The notes beneath the pieces are model-generated. The model was not told the DNA's origin. It saw nothing but the letters and a program-made list of their open reading frames with translations, and ran no database searches. From UBA7672 sp040398425 (GTDB lineage Bacteria; Pseudomonadota; Alphaproteobacteria; Caulobacterales; Hyphomonadaceae): 53,057 nucleotides of DNA. This document shows positions 33,937 through 43,235 of the stretch, piece by piece. Each line of letters opens with the position of its first letter. Positions within the stretch are counted from its first letter, which is position 1. The position numbers and the translations under genes were made by a program. Location of the stretch: the NCBI GenBank assembly GCA_040398425.1, contig JBBATZ010000023.1, positions 1 through 53,057 on the forward strand, read 5' to 3'.

Positions 33937-34977
33937 CTACTCGCCTTCGGGCTCGTCTTCGAACAGCGGGTTTTGGAACGCGGCGGGCGGCTTTAGGCCG
34001 ACGCGTTGCCACGCCTTCGGCGTGGCAACGCGACCGCGCGGGGTGCGGGCGACGAACCCTTGCTGCATCAGGTAGGGCTCGATGACTTCCTCGATCGCGT
34101 CGCGCGCCTCGGACAGAGCTGCGGCCAGCGTATCGGCGCCGACAGGGCCGCCGGAATAGGTTTTCACCAGCGCATTGAGATAGCGGCGGTCGAGTGCGTC
34201 GAGGCCATCTTCCTCGACCTCCAGACGCGCAAGGGCGCTGGCGGCGCCGGCGCGATTGATCTTGACGCCATCGGATTCGCAGAAGTCGCGGACGCGACGC
34301 AGGAGGCGGATAGCGATACGCGGCGTGCCACGCGAACGGCCGGCGATTTCTTCCGCGCCATCTTGTGTGATATCGGCGCCGACCTTGGCGCCGGCACGTT
34401 TCACGATGGAGCCGAGTTCTTCGCGCGTGTAGAATTCGAGGCGGATCGGAATGCCGAAGCGGTCGCGCAGTGGCGTCGACAGCAGGCCGGCGCGCGTAGT
34501 GGCGCCGATCAGCGTAAAGGGCGGCAGGTCGATCTTCACCGAGCGGGCCGAGGGGCCTTCGCCAATGATGAGATCGAGCGTGTGATCCTCCATTGCGGGA
34601 TAGAGGATCTCTTCGACGTGGGCGGGCAGGCGGTGGATTTCATCGATGAACAGCACGTCGCGCGCTTCGAGATTGGTGAGCAGAGCCGCGAGATCGCCCG
34701 CCTTGGCGATGACGGGGCCGGAGGTGGAGCGGAAGCCGACACCCATTTCGCGGCTGACGATCTGGGCGAGCGTGGTCTTGCCGAGGCCGGGCGGGCCCGA
34801 GAGCAGGACGTGATCGAGGGCATCGCCGCGCTTGCGGGCGGCGGCGACGAAGACTTTGAGGTTGGCCTTGGCGGCGGCCTGGCCTGTGAAATCGTCGAAT
34901 GCGAGCGGCCGCAGCGCGCGGTCGATCGGCTCGCCGGGCTGGCGTTCCGGGTTCGTGATGTCGCCGTCTCGAGCCAT
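33937..34977 (-). CDS. ruvB: Holliday junction branch migration ATPase RuvB
   Basis: RuvB is the hexameric motor that moves Holliday junctions with RuvA. The 346-residue protein has LRPLAFDDFTGQ, Walker A GPPGLGKTT, Walker B DVLFIDEIHRL, the sensor ATTRAGLLSTPLRDRFGI and the C-terminal winged-helix region (DRRYLNALVKTYSGGPVG, then TPRGRVATPKAWQRVGL). Length is normal. It is separated from ruvC-ruvA by three unrelated genes, whereas ruvC, ruvA and ruvB are usually adjacent. Confidence 0.97.
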   Translation of the reverse strand: MARDGDITNPERQPGEPIDRALRPLAFDDFTGQAAAKANLKVFVAAARKRGDALDHVLLSGPPGLGKTTLAQIVSREMGVGFRSTSGPVIAKAGDLAALLTNLEARDVLFIDEIHRLPAHVEEILYPAMEDHTLDLIIGEGPSARSVKIDLPPFTLIGATTRAGLLSTPLRDRFGIPIRLEFYTREELGSIVKRAGAKVGADITQDGAEEIAGRSRGTPRIAIRLLRRVRDFCESDGVKINRAGAASALARLEVEEDGLDALDRRYLNALVKTYSGGPVGADTLAAALSEARDAIEEVIEPYLMQQGFVARTPRGRVATPKAWQRVGLKPPAAFQNPLFEDEPEGE

Positions 34978-35110
34978 GATTCCCTTGTCTACGATCCCGA
35001 ACGAAAAGGAAACGTTGATATCGATGCCGCGCCCGGGCGGTATTGATTTGGGATAAGGTCGGGCGCACGACTAGGCCCGATTTTGGCTCGTTTTCGAGGA
35101 AGTTCGGCAC

Positions 35111-36877
35111 ATGGCGATCGATTTGCGCGGTGGGCGGTGCTGGCGATTGCTGGCGGGCGCGGCGGTGGGGCTGGCGCTGGCGGCGTGTTCGCCTGCGGCC
35201 GTGAAACAGGATGAACCGGCAAAGCCGGTCGCGTCGGCCGCGTGGACGACATTCGTCAATGACTGGATCGAGAGCGATATGAAGGCGAACCCTTCGAGCG
35301 CCTTCTATGCCGGACGGCAGGAATATGCGGGGGTGATGCCTGACTGGAGCGAGGCTGGTCTGAAGGCCGAGATTGCGCGGCTGCACGAATGGAAGTCGAA
35401 GGCCGAGGCGATGGATACGGCCGCCTTCAGCGATGCGCAGAAATTCGAGCGCGACTATTTTATCGCCGTGGTTGATGGGGCGTTGTTCTGGCGCGAGACG
35501 GCGGACTGGCCGCACAAGAATCCGACCTGGTACGGGCTTGACCCAGGCGTCTATCTCGACCGGCCGTATGCGGAGCTGCCGAAGCGGCTGGCAGATTATT
35601 CGAAGTGGGCGTCGGGCATTCCGGAGGTCGCCGAGCAGATCAAGGCGAACCTCAAAGGGCCGCTGCCCAAGGTCTATCTCGACATGGCGCTGCACACCTA
35701 CAAGCCGATGGCGGAGTTCCTGAAGTCCGACGTGCCGAAGGTGTTTGCCGAGGTGAAGGACGATGCGGCGCAGGCCGAGTTCAAAAAGCAGAACGCGATC
35801 GCGATCGCAGCTTTCCTCGATCTCGACAAGTATTTCACCAGCCTGCGCAAGTCGCAGGTTGACGATTTCGCGATGGGCGCGGACCTGTTCGCCAGGATGC
35901 TCTACGCCAACGAGCGCGTGGATGCGCCACTGGACGAGTTGGAGCGGATCGGGCGCGAGGATCTCAAGCGCAATCAGGATGCGATGGCGAAAGCGTGCGC
36001 AACCTACGCGCCGGGCAAGACGATCATTGAATGCGTCGCCATCGAGGAATCGCACAAGCCGGAAGGCGGCGATTTCGTTGGCTATGCGCGCAAGCAGCTG
36101 GTGGACCTGCGCCAGTTCGTCATCGACCACAGTGTTGTGACGGTGCCGGGCCAGGAAGAGGCGATGGTGAAACAGTCGCCGCCGTACAACGCGCAGAACG
36201 GGGCGTATATCGATCCCTCCCCTCCCTTCGCGAAAAATCTCCCGGCATTCTACAACATCGCGGCGCCAGATCCGACGTGGTCGAAGGCGAAGCAGGCCGA
36301 CTACATTCCCGGCAAGGCGAACCTGCTCTTCACGTCCGTCCACGAAGTCTGGCCGGGGCACTTCCTGCAGTTCCTGCATTCGAACCGCGCAGAGTCGATG
36401 TTCGGAAAGGTTTATGTCGGCTACGCGTTCGCGGAAGGCTGGGCTCACTATGCCGAGGAGATGATGTGGGACGAGGGTCTCGGCAATGGCGATCCGGAGA
36501 CTCACATCGGCCAGCTCTACAACGCCACGCTGCGCAATGTGCGCTTCCTTTCGGCGATCGGCATGCACACCAAGGGCATGACGCTGGCGCAGTCGAAGCA
36601 GATGTTCATCACCGAAGGTTATCAGGGCGAAGGCACGGCGGACCAGCAAGCCGCGCGCGGGGCGTATGACCCGGCTTACCTGAACTACACGATGGGCAAG
36701 CTGATGATCCGCAAGCTGCGCGACGATTACTGCGCGGCGCATCCCGATCTGGTGAAGGACGGCGACGTGAAGTCATGCTGGAAGCCGTTCCACGACGCCT
36801 TCCTCGCATTCGGCGGGCCGCCAATTCCGCTGGTGCGCGGGGCCATGATGCAGCAAGCGCCGAAAGCCGTGTTCTAG
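35111..36877 (+). CDS. DUF885 family lipoprotein, predicted metallopeptidase
   Basis: A 588-residue predicted lipoprotein (lipobox ALAACS, Cys about 26). The DUF885 family carries a HExxxGH zinc-like motif, here HEVWPGH (411-417), with the downstream helix FAEGWAHYAEEMMWDEG that should supply another ligand. It is therefore likely a periplasmic or outer-membrane-anchored peptidase, though the family is poorly characterised. It is divergent from ruvB. Its TAG stop shares bases with the TAG stop of the convergent SemiSWEET gene. Confidence 0.85.
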   Translation: MAIDLRGGRCWRLLAGAAVGLALAACSPAAVKQDEPAKPVASAAWTTFVNDWIESDMKANPSSAFYAGRQEYAGVMPDWSEAGLKAEIARLHEWKSKAEAMDTAAFSDAQKFERDYFIAVVDGALFWRETADWPHKNPTWYGLDPGVYLDRPYAELPKRLADYSKWASGIPEVAEQIKANLKGPLPKVYLDMALHTYKPMAEFLKSDVPKVFAEVKDDAAQAEFKKQNAIAIAAFLDLDKYFTSLRKSQVDDFAMGADLFARMLYANERVDAPLDELERIGREDLKRNQDAMAKACATYAPGKTIIECVAIEESHKPEGGDFVGYARKQLVDLRQFVIDHSVVTVPGQEEAMVKQSPPYNAQNGAYIDPSPPFAKNLPAFYNIAAPDPTWSKAKQADYIPGKANLLFTSVHEVWPGHFLQFLHSNRAESMFGKVYVGYAFAEGWAHYAEEMMWDEGLGNGDPETHIGQLYNATLRNVRFLSAIGMHTKGMTLAQSKQMFITEGYQGEGTADQQAARGAYDPAYLNYTMGKLMIRKLRDDYCAAHPDLVKDGDVKSCWKPFHDAFLAFGGPPIPLVRGAMMQQAPKAVF

Positions 36878-37161
36878 CCTTTCACGCGCGAGGCGCGGGC
36901 GTCGGCAAAGACCGCCCGCAGCTTCATGGTGAGGATCGTGCCGGCCAGCACGAGCGTGGTCGCGTTGGCGATGGTGATCGACCATTGCGTTGTCAGGATT
37001 CCGTAAGCCAACCACAAGGCGACGCCGGTGGTGAACATCGAATACATGATCAGCGAAATTGCTGCGGTTTCGCGGGTGCGCAAAACCTTGATGGCCTGCG
37101 GCACGAACGAGCAGGTCGTCAGAACGGCGGCAACCACACCAATGAGATCCGCATTGTTCAT
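36874..37161 (-). CDS. SemiSWEET-type sugar transporter
   Basis: A 95-residue three-helix membrane protein. The PQ-loop motif FVPQAIKVLRTRE (about 19-31) lies after the first helix, and the helices LIGVVAAVLTTCSFVP, SLIMYSMFTTGVALWLAYGI and ATTLVLAGTILTMKLRAV match the SemiSWEET layout. SemiSWEETs are dimeric sugar facilitators in bacteria; the sugar is not predictable. The ATG at 37161 is preferred over the TTG one codon upstream. It ends in the stop shared (CTAG) with the opposing gene. Confidence 0.86.
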   Translation of the reverse strand: MNNADLIGVVAAVLTTCSFVPQAIKVLRTRETAAISLIMYSMFTTGVALWLAYGILTTQWSITIANATTLVLAGTILTMKLRAVFADARASRVKG

Positions 37162-37196
37162 CAAATTCGCCCCGCCGCTGCGGATCGCGCTATATC

Positions 37197-38534
37197 ATGT
37201 CTTATGACAACGGCGACCCTTCACCTGCCCCTGAAATCTCCCGCAACTCTGGCGCGATCCGCGACGTAATGGCTGGCCGGCACAAACCCCTCCTTGTCGA
37301 CGGAAAGCTCGGCCTTATCCGCATGCGGCGGCTGGCAAATGGCCTGCTCGCGGCGATCATGGGGCTGTTCATTTTTTCGCATCTTGTTGATCCGCCCGAG
37401 GGCTGGGGCGTGTTCTGGCGTTACATGCGAGCGTTCGCGGAGGCCGCGATGGTCGGCGGGCTCGCAGACTGGTTTGCCGTAACCGCCATTTTCCGTCGGC
37501 CACTGGGCCTGCCGATTCCGCACACGGCGGTGATACCAAACAACCAGGACCGGATCGCTGACGCGGTCGGCAGGTTCATCGCTGACAACTTCCTGCGGCC
37601 TGAGCTGGTAGCGGCGCGCGTGCGCGAGAAGGACCTGTCGGAGGCGCTGGGCAGGTGGCTGGCCGAGCCGGCGCAGTCGTCCGGTCTTGCCGGCGGTCTA
37701 GTGTCCGCTGTTCCGGCGATGCTGGACGCGCTCGATGATGAGACGGTGGCGGCGTTCCTGCGCGACCAGGCGGCGATTGCGGCGGATGGCGCCAGCATTG
37801 CGCCGGCGTTCGGGTCCGTGCTCGAGGCACTGGCCGAACAGGGGCGGCATCAGGCGCTACTCGATACGCTTCTCAAGCAGGGCTATCGGCTGCTCGAGGA
37901 AAACAAGGACATGATCCGCGAGCGGATCAAGGGCCGGTCGGGTTGGCTGATGCGGTTTGTCAGCGCGGACCGCAAGGTGGCCGACACCGTCATCAATGCG
38001 GTGAACGATCTCCTGTTCGAAGTTGCATCCGACCGCCATCACCCGCTGCGCGAGCGCCTGACGGAGATTGTCTCCGAGTTCGCTGACAATCTGCGGACGG
38101 ATCCGGAGCTGCAGGCCCGACTTGGCAGCTGGATGCAGGAGGCCGCGCGGCACCCGACTGTCGCAGGCGCTGTTGAGGCCGGCTGGAAGGAGTTCAAGTC
38201 GGCGCTGCGGCGCGATTGCGCGAGCCCCGACGGTCGCCTGCGCGCCTGGGTGCAGACCGCGCTGGTCAATCTTGGCGCGGGATTGCTGAGCGAGCCGAAG
38301 GTGCGTGAAGCATTGAATGTCCGCCTGCGCTCACTGCTTGTGCAGCTGGCCGAGCGGCATGGCGAGGACGTCGCCAGGCTGGTGTCGGAGACGATCCGGC
38401 GCTGGGACTCGAAGACGATCGTCGACAAGCTGGAAATGAATGTCGGTCGCGACCTGCAGTACATCCGGCTCAACGGCACGGTGATTGGCGGGCTGGTCGG
38501 GTTGGTGCTGCACTTCGGGGCTGAGGTGCTTTAG
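37197..38534 (+). CDS. DUF445 family membrane protein (YjiN-like)
   Basis: A 445-residue protein of the DUF445 family, with a hydrophobic segment near the N-terminus (LLAAIMGLFIFSHLV, about 50-64), the family stretch AEAAMVGGLADWFAVTAIFR and PLGLPIPHTAVIPNNQDRIA, a long helical middle, and a C-terminal membrane segment (NGTVIGGLVGLVLHF). The family has no established function. It is divergent from the SemiSWEET gene and ends 3 bp before the stop of ruvA on the other strand. Confidence 0.88.
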   Translation: MSYDNGDPSPAPEISRNSGAIRDVMAGRHKPLLVDGKLGLIRMRRLANGLLAAIMGLFIFSHLVDPPEGWGVFWRYMRAFAEAAMVGGLADWFAVTAIFRRPLGLPIPHTAVIPNNQDRIADAVGRFIADNFLRPELVAARVREKDLSEALGRWLAEPAQSSGLAGGLVSAVPAMLDALDDETVAAFLRDQAAIAADGASIAPAFGSVLEALAEQGRHQALLDTLLKQGYRLLEENKDMIRERIKGRSGWLMRFVSADRKVADTVINAVNDLLFEVASDRHHPLRERLTEIVSEFADNLRTDPELQARLGSWMQEAARHPTVAGAVEAGWKEFKSALRRDCASPDGRLRAWVQTALVNLGAGLLSEPKVREALNVRLRSLLVQLAERHGEDVARLVSETIRRWDSKTIVDKLEMNVGRDLQYIRLNGTVIGGLVGLVLHFGAEVL

Positions 38535-38537
38535 GCG

Positions 38538-39155
38538 TCAGCTTGCAGGCGCCAGCGCCTTCAGTGCAGCCCGGATCAGCACGGACTCGGTCGCCTGTTC
38601 TCCCACATCGCGGGCGGCTGTGGCCACGGCGCGTGACGCGTCGCCCGGCGTGTAGCCGAGATTGACGAGGGCCGACGTCGCTGCAGCTCGGACGCCAGTC
38701 GCAGGTGCTGGCGCTGTTGCCAGGGCGGCGCCGAGGCCGGACGCGAACAGACCCATCGGCGGCGGCTTGCCCTTGAATTCGGTGACGATGCGTTCGGCCA
38801 GTTTCTTGCCGACGCCGTTGGCCCGGGAGATTGCAGCGGTGTCTGCGAGTGCGATGGCGTCCATCAGTTGGGCAGTGGTGAGTGTGTCCAGAATTGAAAG
38901 CGCGACTTTCGCGCCGACGCCGGGAGCATCCTGCAGGCGAGAAAACCAGGCGCGGTCTTCGGCAGCGACGAACGCGAACAGGCGGATGGCGCTTTCGGAC
39001 ATCTGGGTTTCGATGTGGAGTTCCGCAACCTCCCCCACTGCGAGCCTGGAGAGCGAACGTGAGCCGGCATGCACGAGGTAGCCGACGCCATTGACGTCGA
39101 TCAGCGCCTGGCCTTCGCCTATCGCAGCAATAGTACCACGCAGCCTGCCGATCAT
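38538..39155 (-). CDS. ruvA: Holliday junction branch migration protein RuvA
   Basis: RuvA binds the four-way junction and loads RuvB. The 205-residue protein starts MIGRLRGTI, has the N-terminal OB-fold domain, the tandem helix-hairpin-helix part (DAPGVGAKVALSILDTL and GVGKKLAERIVTEFKGK) and, after an Ala/Pro-rich linker, domain III (ATSALVNLGYTPGDASRAV) that contacts RuvB. The ATG at 39155 overlaps the ruvC stop (ATGA), which fixes the start. Confidence 0.96.
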   Translation of the reverse strand: MIGRLRGTIAAIGEGQALIDVNGVGYLVHAGSRSLSRLAVGEVAELHIETQMSESAIRLFAFVAAEDRAWFSRLQDAPGVGAKVALSILDTLTTAQLMDAIALADTAAISRANGVGKKLAERIVTEFKGKPPPMGLFASGLGAALATAPAPATGVRAAATSALVNLGYTPGDASRAVATAARDVGEQATESVLIRAALKALAPAS

Positions 39156-39655
39156 GCCTTGAGCCTTTGCGTCGGAAGCGGCCGATGGTGGGCGCCGCAT
39201 ATCGCGACCGCCAGCGCGTCCGCCGCGTCGGCGGAAACATTGCCGGCCTTCGGCAGCAGGCGGCGCACCATGAAGGCGACCTGATCCTTGTCCGCACCGC
39301 CTGTGCCGACAACGGAGAGCTTCACTTTTCGCGTGGCAAACTCGTGAACCTTGAGCCCTGCGCCAGCGAGCGCGGCCATTGCGGCACCGCGGGCCTGACC
39401 CAGCAGCAGAGTGGATTTCGGGTTGATGTTCACGAAGGTCTCCTCGACCGCCGCCTCATCGGGCTTATGCGCATCGACGACGGCGCGCAGCTGGGCGGCG
39501 AGGTCGGCCAGGCGGTCGGCGAGATCAGCCTTGGTGTCGGGATGGATGACGCCGTGCGCGACCCAGGCGAGACGCGGTCCGTCCATCGTGATCACGCCCC
39601 AGCCAGTGTGGCGGAGGCCGGGATCGACGCCGAGGATTCGGATCAGCTGATTCAT
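39152..39655 (-). CDS. ruvC: crossover junction endodeoxyribonuclease RuvC
   Basis: RuvC cuts Holliday junctions symmetrically. The 167-residue protein carries the acidic active-site residues of the RNase H-like fold: Asp in RILGVDPGLRHTGWG, Glu in AAVEETFVNINPKS (about 70), and the C-terminal SADAADALAVAICGAHH (about 140-156). It is translated together with ruvA through a four-base overlap. Confidence 0.96.
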   Translation of the reverse strand: MNQLIRILGVDPGLRHTGWGVITMDGPRLAWVAHGVIHPDTKADLADRLADLAAQLRAVVDAHKPDEAAVEETFVNINPKSTLLLGQARGAAMAALAGAGLKVHEFATRKVKLSVVGTGGADKDQVAFMVRRLLPKAGNVSADAADALAVAICGAHHRPLPTQRLKA

Positions 39656-39753
39656 TTCGCCAGACTCATCTTGGCACTTTGGCAGACATCGAACGTATTG
39701 AGAACACGCCAGAAGTTAATGGGGCGGAAACCAACGCGCCCGAGCCTGTGCAT

Positions 39754-40413
39754 ATGACGTTTTCATCCTTCTCCCTGACGCGACGTTCGGCCCTCAAGCT
39801 GGGGCTTGGCGGGCTTGCCGCGGCTGGACTGGCACAACCGGCGTTTGCTGCGCCGATCATTTACTCGCTGAGGATTGCCTATGCGCGGCTCTCTCCCTCC
39901 GGCTTCGTGCAGATCCGGTCGGACGAGCAGGAGGCGTGGACCCGCATGGCGACGCGGCTCGGCGGGTTGATCTCGGCGCTCTCGCCATTGCAGCCGGCGG
40001 GCATGCTGGGCGGCGGACTGCCGAAGATCGAGGGCAACTCCAACTGTGTCCTGGTGGCGCGGCAGATGGCGCAGGACGCCGGGTATAACCAGCTGATCCT
40101 GTATGCGACGCTGGACGGGCAGCCGGCGCGCGGGAGTTATGACAACTGGTTCTCGCAGACGTTCAACGATCTGCTTGCAGAGATCGCGAAGGATGGCCGA
40201 GCCACGGGCGAGGCGCAGTTGCTGCTGACCGGCGGCGGCATGCCGCTGGCGAGCGCGACAGCCGATGCAGCGCCGCGCGACCTGCTCAACCTGTTCGATG
40301 GCGGGCGCAATCCAGAGCGCGAGGTTCTGGGCCAGCTGGTCGGCGCAATGGAACGCCAGCTGCAGGATATGGCGCGCAGCGCCTATGAAGGCAGCCGTTC
40401 GATCAGCGACTGA
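39754..40413 (+). CDS. Tat-signal secreted protein of unknown function
   Basis: From the ATG at 39754 the product has 219 residues and opens with a twin-arginine signal: MTFSSFSLTRRSALKLGLGG, then AAAGLAQPAFA. The mature part is alpha/beta with one Cys (GNSNCVLVARQMAQDAGYNQ), a segment LILYATLDGQPARGSYDNWF and a long C-terminal helix (about 190-210). I recognise no family. A TTG at 39679 could extend the N-terminus by 25 residues but would bury the Tat motif. It is divergent from ruvC and stands alone. Confidence 0.75.
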   Translation: MTFSSFSLTRRSALKLGLGGLAAAGLAQPAFAAPIIYSLRIAYARLSPSGFVQIRSDEQEAWTRMATRLGGLISALSPLQPAGMLGGGLPKIEGNSNCVLVARQMAQDAGYNQLILYATLDGQPARGSYDNWFSQTFNDLLAEIAKDGRATGEAQLLLTGGGMPLASATADAAPRDLLNLFDGGRNPEREVLGQLVGAMERQLQDMARSAYEGSRSISD

Positions 40414-40503
40414 TTCTTGCGCATCTCCATGATTTTTGAGTGAGACGGTCTAGCCAGTCCCTGCACCGCCGCTAAGGTCTGCCTTCGTTTCCTGGAGGTC
40501 TGT

Positions 40504-42684
40504 ATGCGGCGCGTTCTGATGACATCACTTTGCGCGATGGCGCTGCTGCCGGCGTGCGGAACCATCGATCAGGCGTCGAGCGTTCCGCCTGCGGTAATCG
40601 ATACGGCGACGACATCTCAGATCGCGACGAATCCCCTGCTCGCCAGATGGACCGGGCCGCATGGCGGCGTCCCGGCGTTCGACAAGATGAACCTCACGCA
40701 GCTGAAGCCGGCCATCACTGCCGGGATCGCGGCACACCTGGCGGAGATCGACGCAATCGCCACCAATCCTGCGAAGGCTTCGTTCGCCAACACGATCGAA
40801 GCGATGGAACGCGCGGGCGAGCCGCTCGACAACGCGATGACCTACTACAGCATCTGGGGATCGAACCTGTCGTCGCCGGACTTCCGCAAATTGCAGGGCG
40901 AGATTTCGACCATGCTGGCGGAGTACCAATCGAAGATCACTCAGAATGCGATGCTGTTTGCGCGCATCAAGGCGCTGCACGATGACACGGGACTGAAGCT
41001 GACGCCGCATCAGGCGCGGCTGTTGAAGCTTGTCCATGACCGCTTCCAGTTGAACGGCGCGGAGTTGACCGCCGAGAAACGTGACCGCTACGCCGCGATC
41101 AACAAGGAGCTGGCAGAGCTGCAGACGAAGTTCTCCAACAATCTGCTGGCGGACGAGGAAGGCTGGGTCACTTATCTGACGCCGGATCAGATCGGCGGAT
41201 TGCCCGCGAGCTATGTCGCGTCAGCGAAGGCGTCCGCGGACGAGCTGGGCAAACCCGGAATGTATGCGGTGACCAATACGCGCTCGTCGATGGATCCGTT
41301 TCTTGCCTATTCCACCGAGCGCGCGCTGCGTGAGCAGGTATGGCGCAATTACTATTCGCGCGGCGACAATGGCGATGCGCACGACAACAACGCGGTGATC
41401 ACGCAGATCCTGAAGCTGCGGAATGAGCGGGTGCACCTGCTCGGCTACGCTACGTACGCGGACTGGCAGCTGCAGGACAACATGGCGCCCTCACCTGCTG
41501 AGGCAACCAGATTGATGGAAGCGGTGTGGCGTCCGGCGGTGGTGCGCGCGAAGGAAGAAGTCGCGGACATGCAGGCGCTTGCCAATTCGGAGAACGCGAA
41601 ACTCGTGATCGAGCCGTGGGACTATCGGTTCTATGCGGAGAAGGTACGCAAGGCGAAGTACGATCTCGATGGAGAGCAGGTGAAGCCGTACCTGCAGCTG
41701 GACAAGCTGCGCGAGGCGATGTTCTACGTCGCGGGAGAACTGTTCGGCTTCAATTTTGCTCCGGTCCCTGCAGGCACGATCCCGGTCTTCCATCCCGACG
41801 TGGGGGTGTGGGAGGTGACAGACAAGGCCTCGGGCCGCCATGTCGGCTACTGGTATCTCGACCCGTATGCGCGGGCCGGCAAGCGCTCTGGCGCGTGGGC
41901 GTCGGGCTATCGCTCGCATTCGACGTTCGATGGACCGGTGACGACGCTGGTGTCGAACAATTCCAACTTCGTGAAGCCTGCGCCAGGCGAACCGCTGCTG
42001 ATCTCGTTTGATGACGCAACCACATTCTTCCACGAGTTCGGACATGCGCTGCACGGCCTGTCGTCAAGCGTCGAGTATCCGGGGCTGAATGGTGGGGTGC
42101 GCGACTACACCGAATTCCATTCGCAGCTGCTTGAGCACTGGCTGCTGACGGACAAGGTGGTGGCGACGTATTTCCGTCACTACAAGACGGGCGAGCCGAT
42201 GCCCAAGGCGCTGATCGACAAGATCCACAAGGCCGCGACGTTCAATCAGGGCTTCGAGACGGTTGAGTTCCTCGGCTCGGCCATCATGGACATGCGGTAT
42301 CACACGGTTGATCCGACCAATCTCGATCCGCGTGCGTTCGAGAAGGCGGAGCTCGGCAAGCTCGGCATGCCGAAGGAGATTCCCATGCGGCATCGCTCGA
42401 CACAGTTCGGGCATATCTTCTCGAGCGAGGGATATGCGGCGGGCTACTACGGATATCTCTGGGCCGACGTCCTCACGTCCGATGCGGCCGAGGCCTTCGC
42501 GGAGGCGCCGGGAGGGTATTACGACAAGGCGCTTGCAGCGAAGATGGTCGCGAACCTGTTCACGGTGCGCAACGCGGTCGATCCGGGCGAGGCGTATCGT
42601 GCGTTCCGCGGGCGCGATGCGATGATGGACGCGTTGTTGCGGGATCGCGGCTTTCCGGTTCCGGCGCCAGCGGCGGGGCAATAG
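40504..42684 (+). CDS. M3 family metallopeptidase (peptidyl-dipeptidase type lipoprotein)
   Basis: A 726-residue zinc peptidase of the thimet oligopeptidase/Dcp family. The zinc motif is HEFGH (510-514) in TTFFHEFGHALHGLSSSVEY, with the downstream ligand region GVRDYTEFHSQLLEHWL. Other family blocks are WRNYYSRGDNGDAHDNNAVI and GHIFSSEGYAAGYYGYLWAD. It starts with a lipobox (LLPAC, Cys about 18), so it is exported and membrane-anchored, like Dcp relatives of alphaproteobacteria and sphingomonads. CTGGAGG precedes the ATG. Confidence 0.94.
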   Translation: MRRVLMTSLCAMALLPACGTIDQASSVPPAVIDTATTSQIATNPLLARWTGPHGGVPAFDKMNLTQLKPAITAGIAAHLAEIDAIATNPAKASFANTIEAMERAGEPLDNAMTYYSIWGSNLSSPDFRKLQGEISTMLAEYQSKITQNAMLFARIKALHDDTGLKLTPHQARLLKLVHDRFQLNGAELTAEKRDRYAAINKELAELQTKFSNNLLADEEGWVTYLTPDQIGGLPASYVASAKASADELGKPGMYAVTNTRSSMDPFLAYSTERALREQVWRNYYSRGDNGDAHDNNAVITQILKLRNERVHLLGYATYADWQLQDNMAPSPAEATRLMEAVWRPAVVRAKEEVADMQALANSENAKLVIEPWDYRFYAEKVRKAKYDLDGEQVKPYLQLDKLREAMFYVAGELFGFNFAPVPAGTIPVFHPDVGVWEVTDKASGRHVGYWYLDPYARAGKRSGAWASGYRSHSTFDGPVTTLVSNNSNFVKPAPGEPLLISFDDATTFFHEFGHALHGLSSSVEYPGLNGGVRDYTEFHSQLLEHWLLTDKVVATYFRHYKTGEPMPKALIDKIHKAATFNQGFETVEFLGSAIMDMRYHTVDPTNLDPRAFEKAELGKLGMPKEIPMRHRSTQFGHIFSSEGYAAGYYGYLWADVLTSDAAEAFAEAPGGYYDKALAAKMVANLFTVRNAVDPGEAYRAFRGRDAMMDALLRDRGFPVPAPAAGQ

Positions 42685-42691
42685 TTCTCCG

Positions 42692-43183
42692 CTATTTGCG
42701 ACCGATCGTCAGCCGGCGTTTTGGCTTCTGCCTCGGGGCATGGAACCAGTCTATGACGTAGTCGAATGCGTCCTCGTCGGCGATGCCCTCCTCCGTGCGC
42801 GTCTTGTTGCGGACGGAGTAGCCCTCGCTGTGCACCAGCTCGGGATCGCCGCTGACGAGGTGGTGCCAGGCGTGCAGGTCCTTGCCTTCGTGCACCATGC
42901 GGTAGGCGCATGACTGGGGCAGCCAGTCGACCGTGGCGACAATCTCCGGCGTGAGCTTCACGCAGACGGGCACGTACTGCTTGCGGTTGGGATAGTCCTT
43001 GCACTGGCAGGTCTTGCCGTCGAGCAGCTTGCAATGAAGCTTCGTGAAGTAGAGCTCGTTGGTTGTCTCGTCTTCGAGCTTCACGAGGCAGCACTTGCCG
43101 CAACCATCGCATAGCGACTCCCACTCTGCGTCGGTCATCTCCGGCAGCGACTTGGTCTTCCAGAATGGCAGGTCGTCGGACAT
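42692..43183 (-). CDS. ycgN: YcgN family cysteine-cluster protein (UPF0260)
   Basis: A 163-residue protein with the cluster CDGCGKCC (25-32) followed by Cys51, Cys59, Cys61 and Cys74, typical of the YcgN/YkgJ family whose members are thought to bind a metal or Fe-S centre; the function is unknown. The family motifs FWKTKSLPEMTDAEWESLC and LPQSCAYRMVHEGKDLHAWH are clear. The ATG at 43183 starts at the conserved N-terminus. It is convergent with the M3 peptidase gene (7 bp between stops). Confidence 0.92.
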   Translation of the reverse strand: MSDDLPFWKTKSLPEMTDAEWESLCDGCGKCCLVKLEDETTNELYFTKLHCKLLDGKTCQCKDYPNRKQYVPVCVKLTPEIVATVDWLPQSCAYRMVHEGKDLHAWHHLVSGDPELVHSEGYSVRNKTRTEEGIADEDAFDYVIDWFHAPRQKPKRRLTIGRK

Positions 43184-43235
43184 GGGCGCTTTATAGGGGA
43201 GATTTCCGATCGGCGCACGTGGGCAGGTTGGCGCG

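Noticed and set aside
34640..36742. A 700-codon open frame on the minus strand across ruvB and the DUF885 gene
   Set aside because: It spans parts of two well-supported genes, has Arg/His-rich composition and no recognisable domain.
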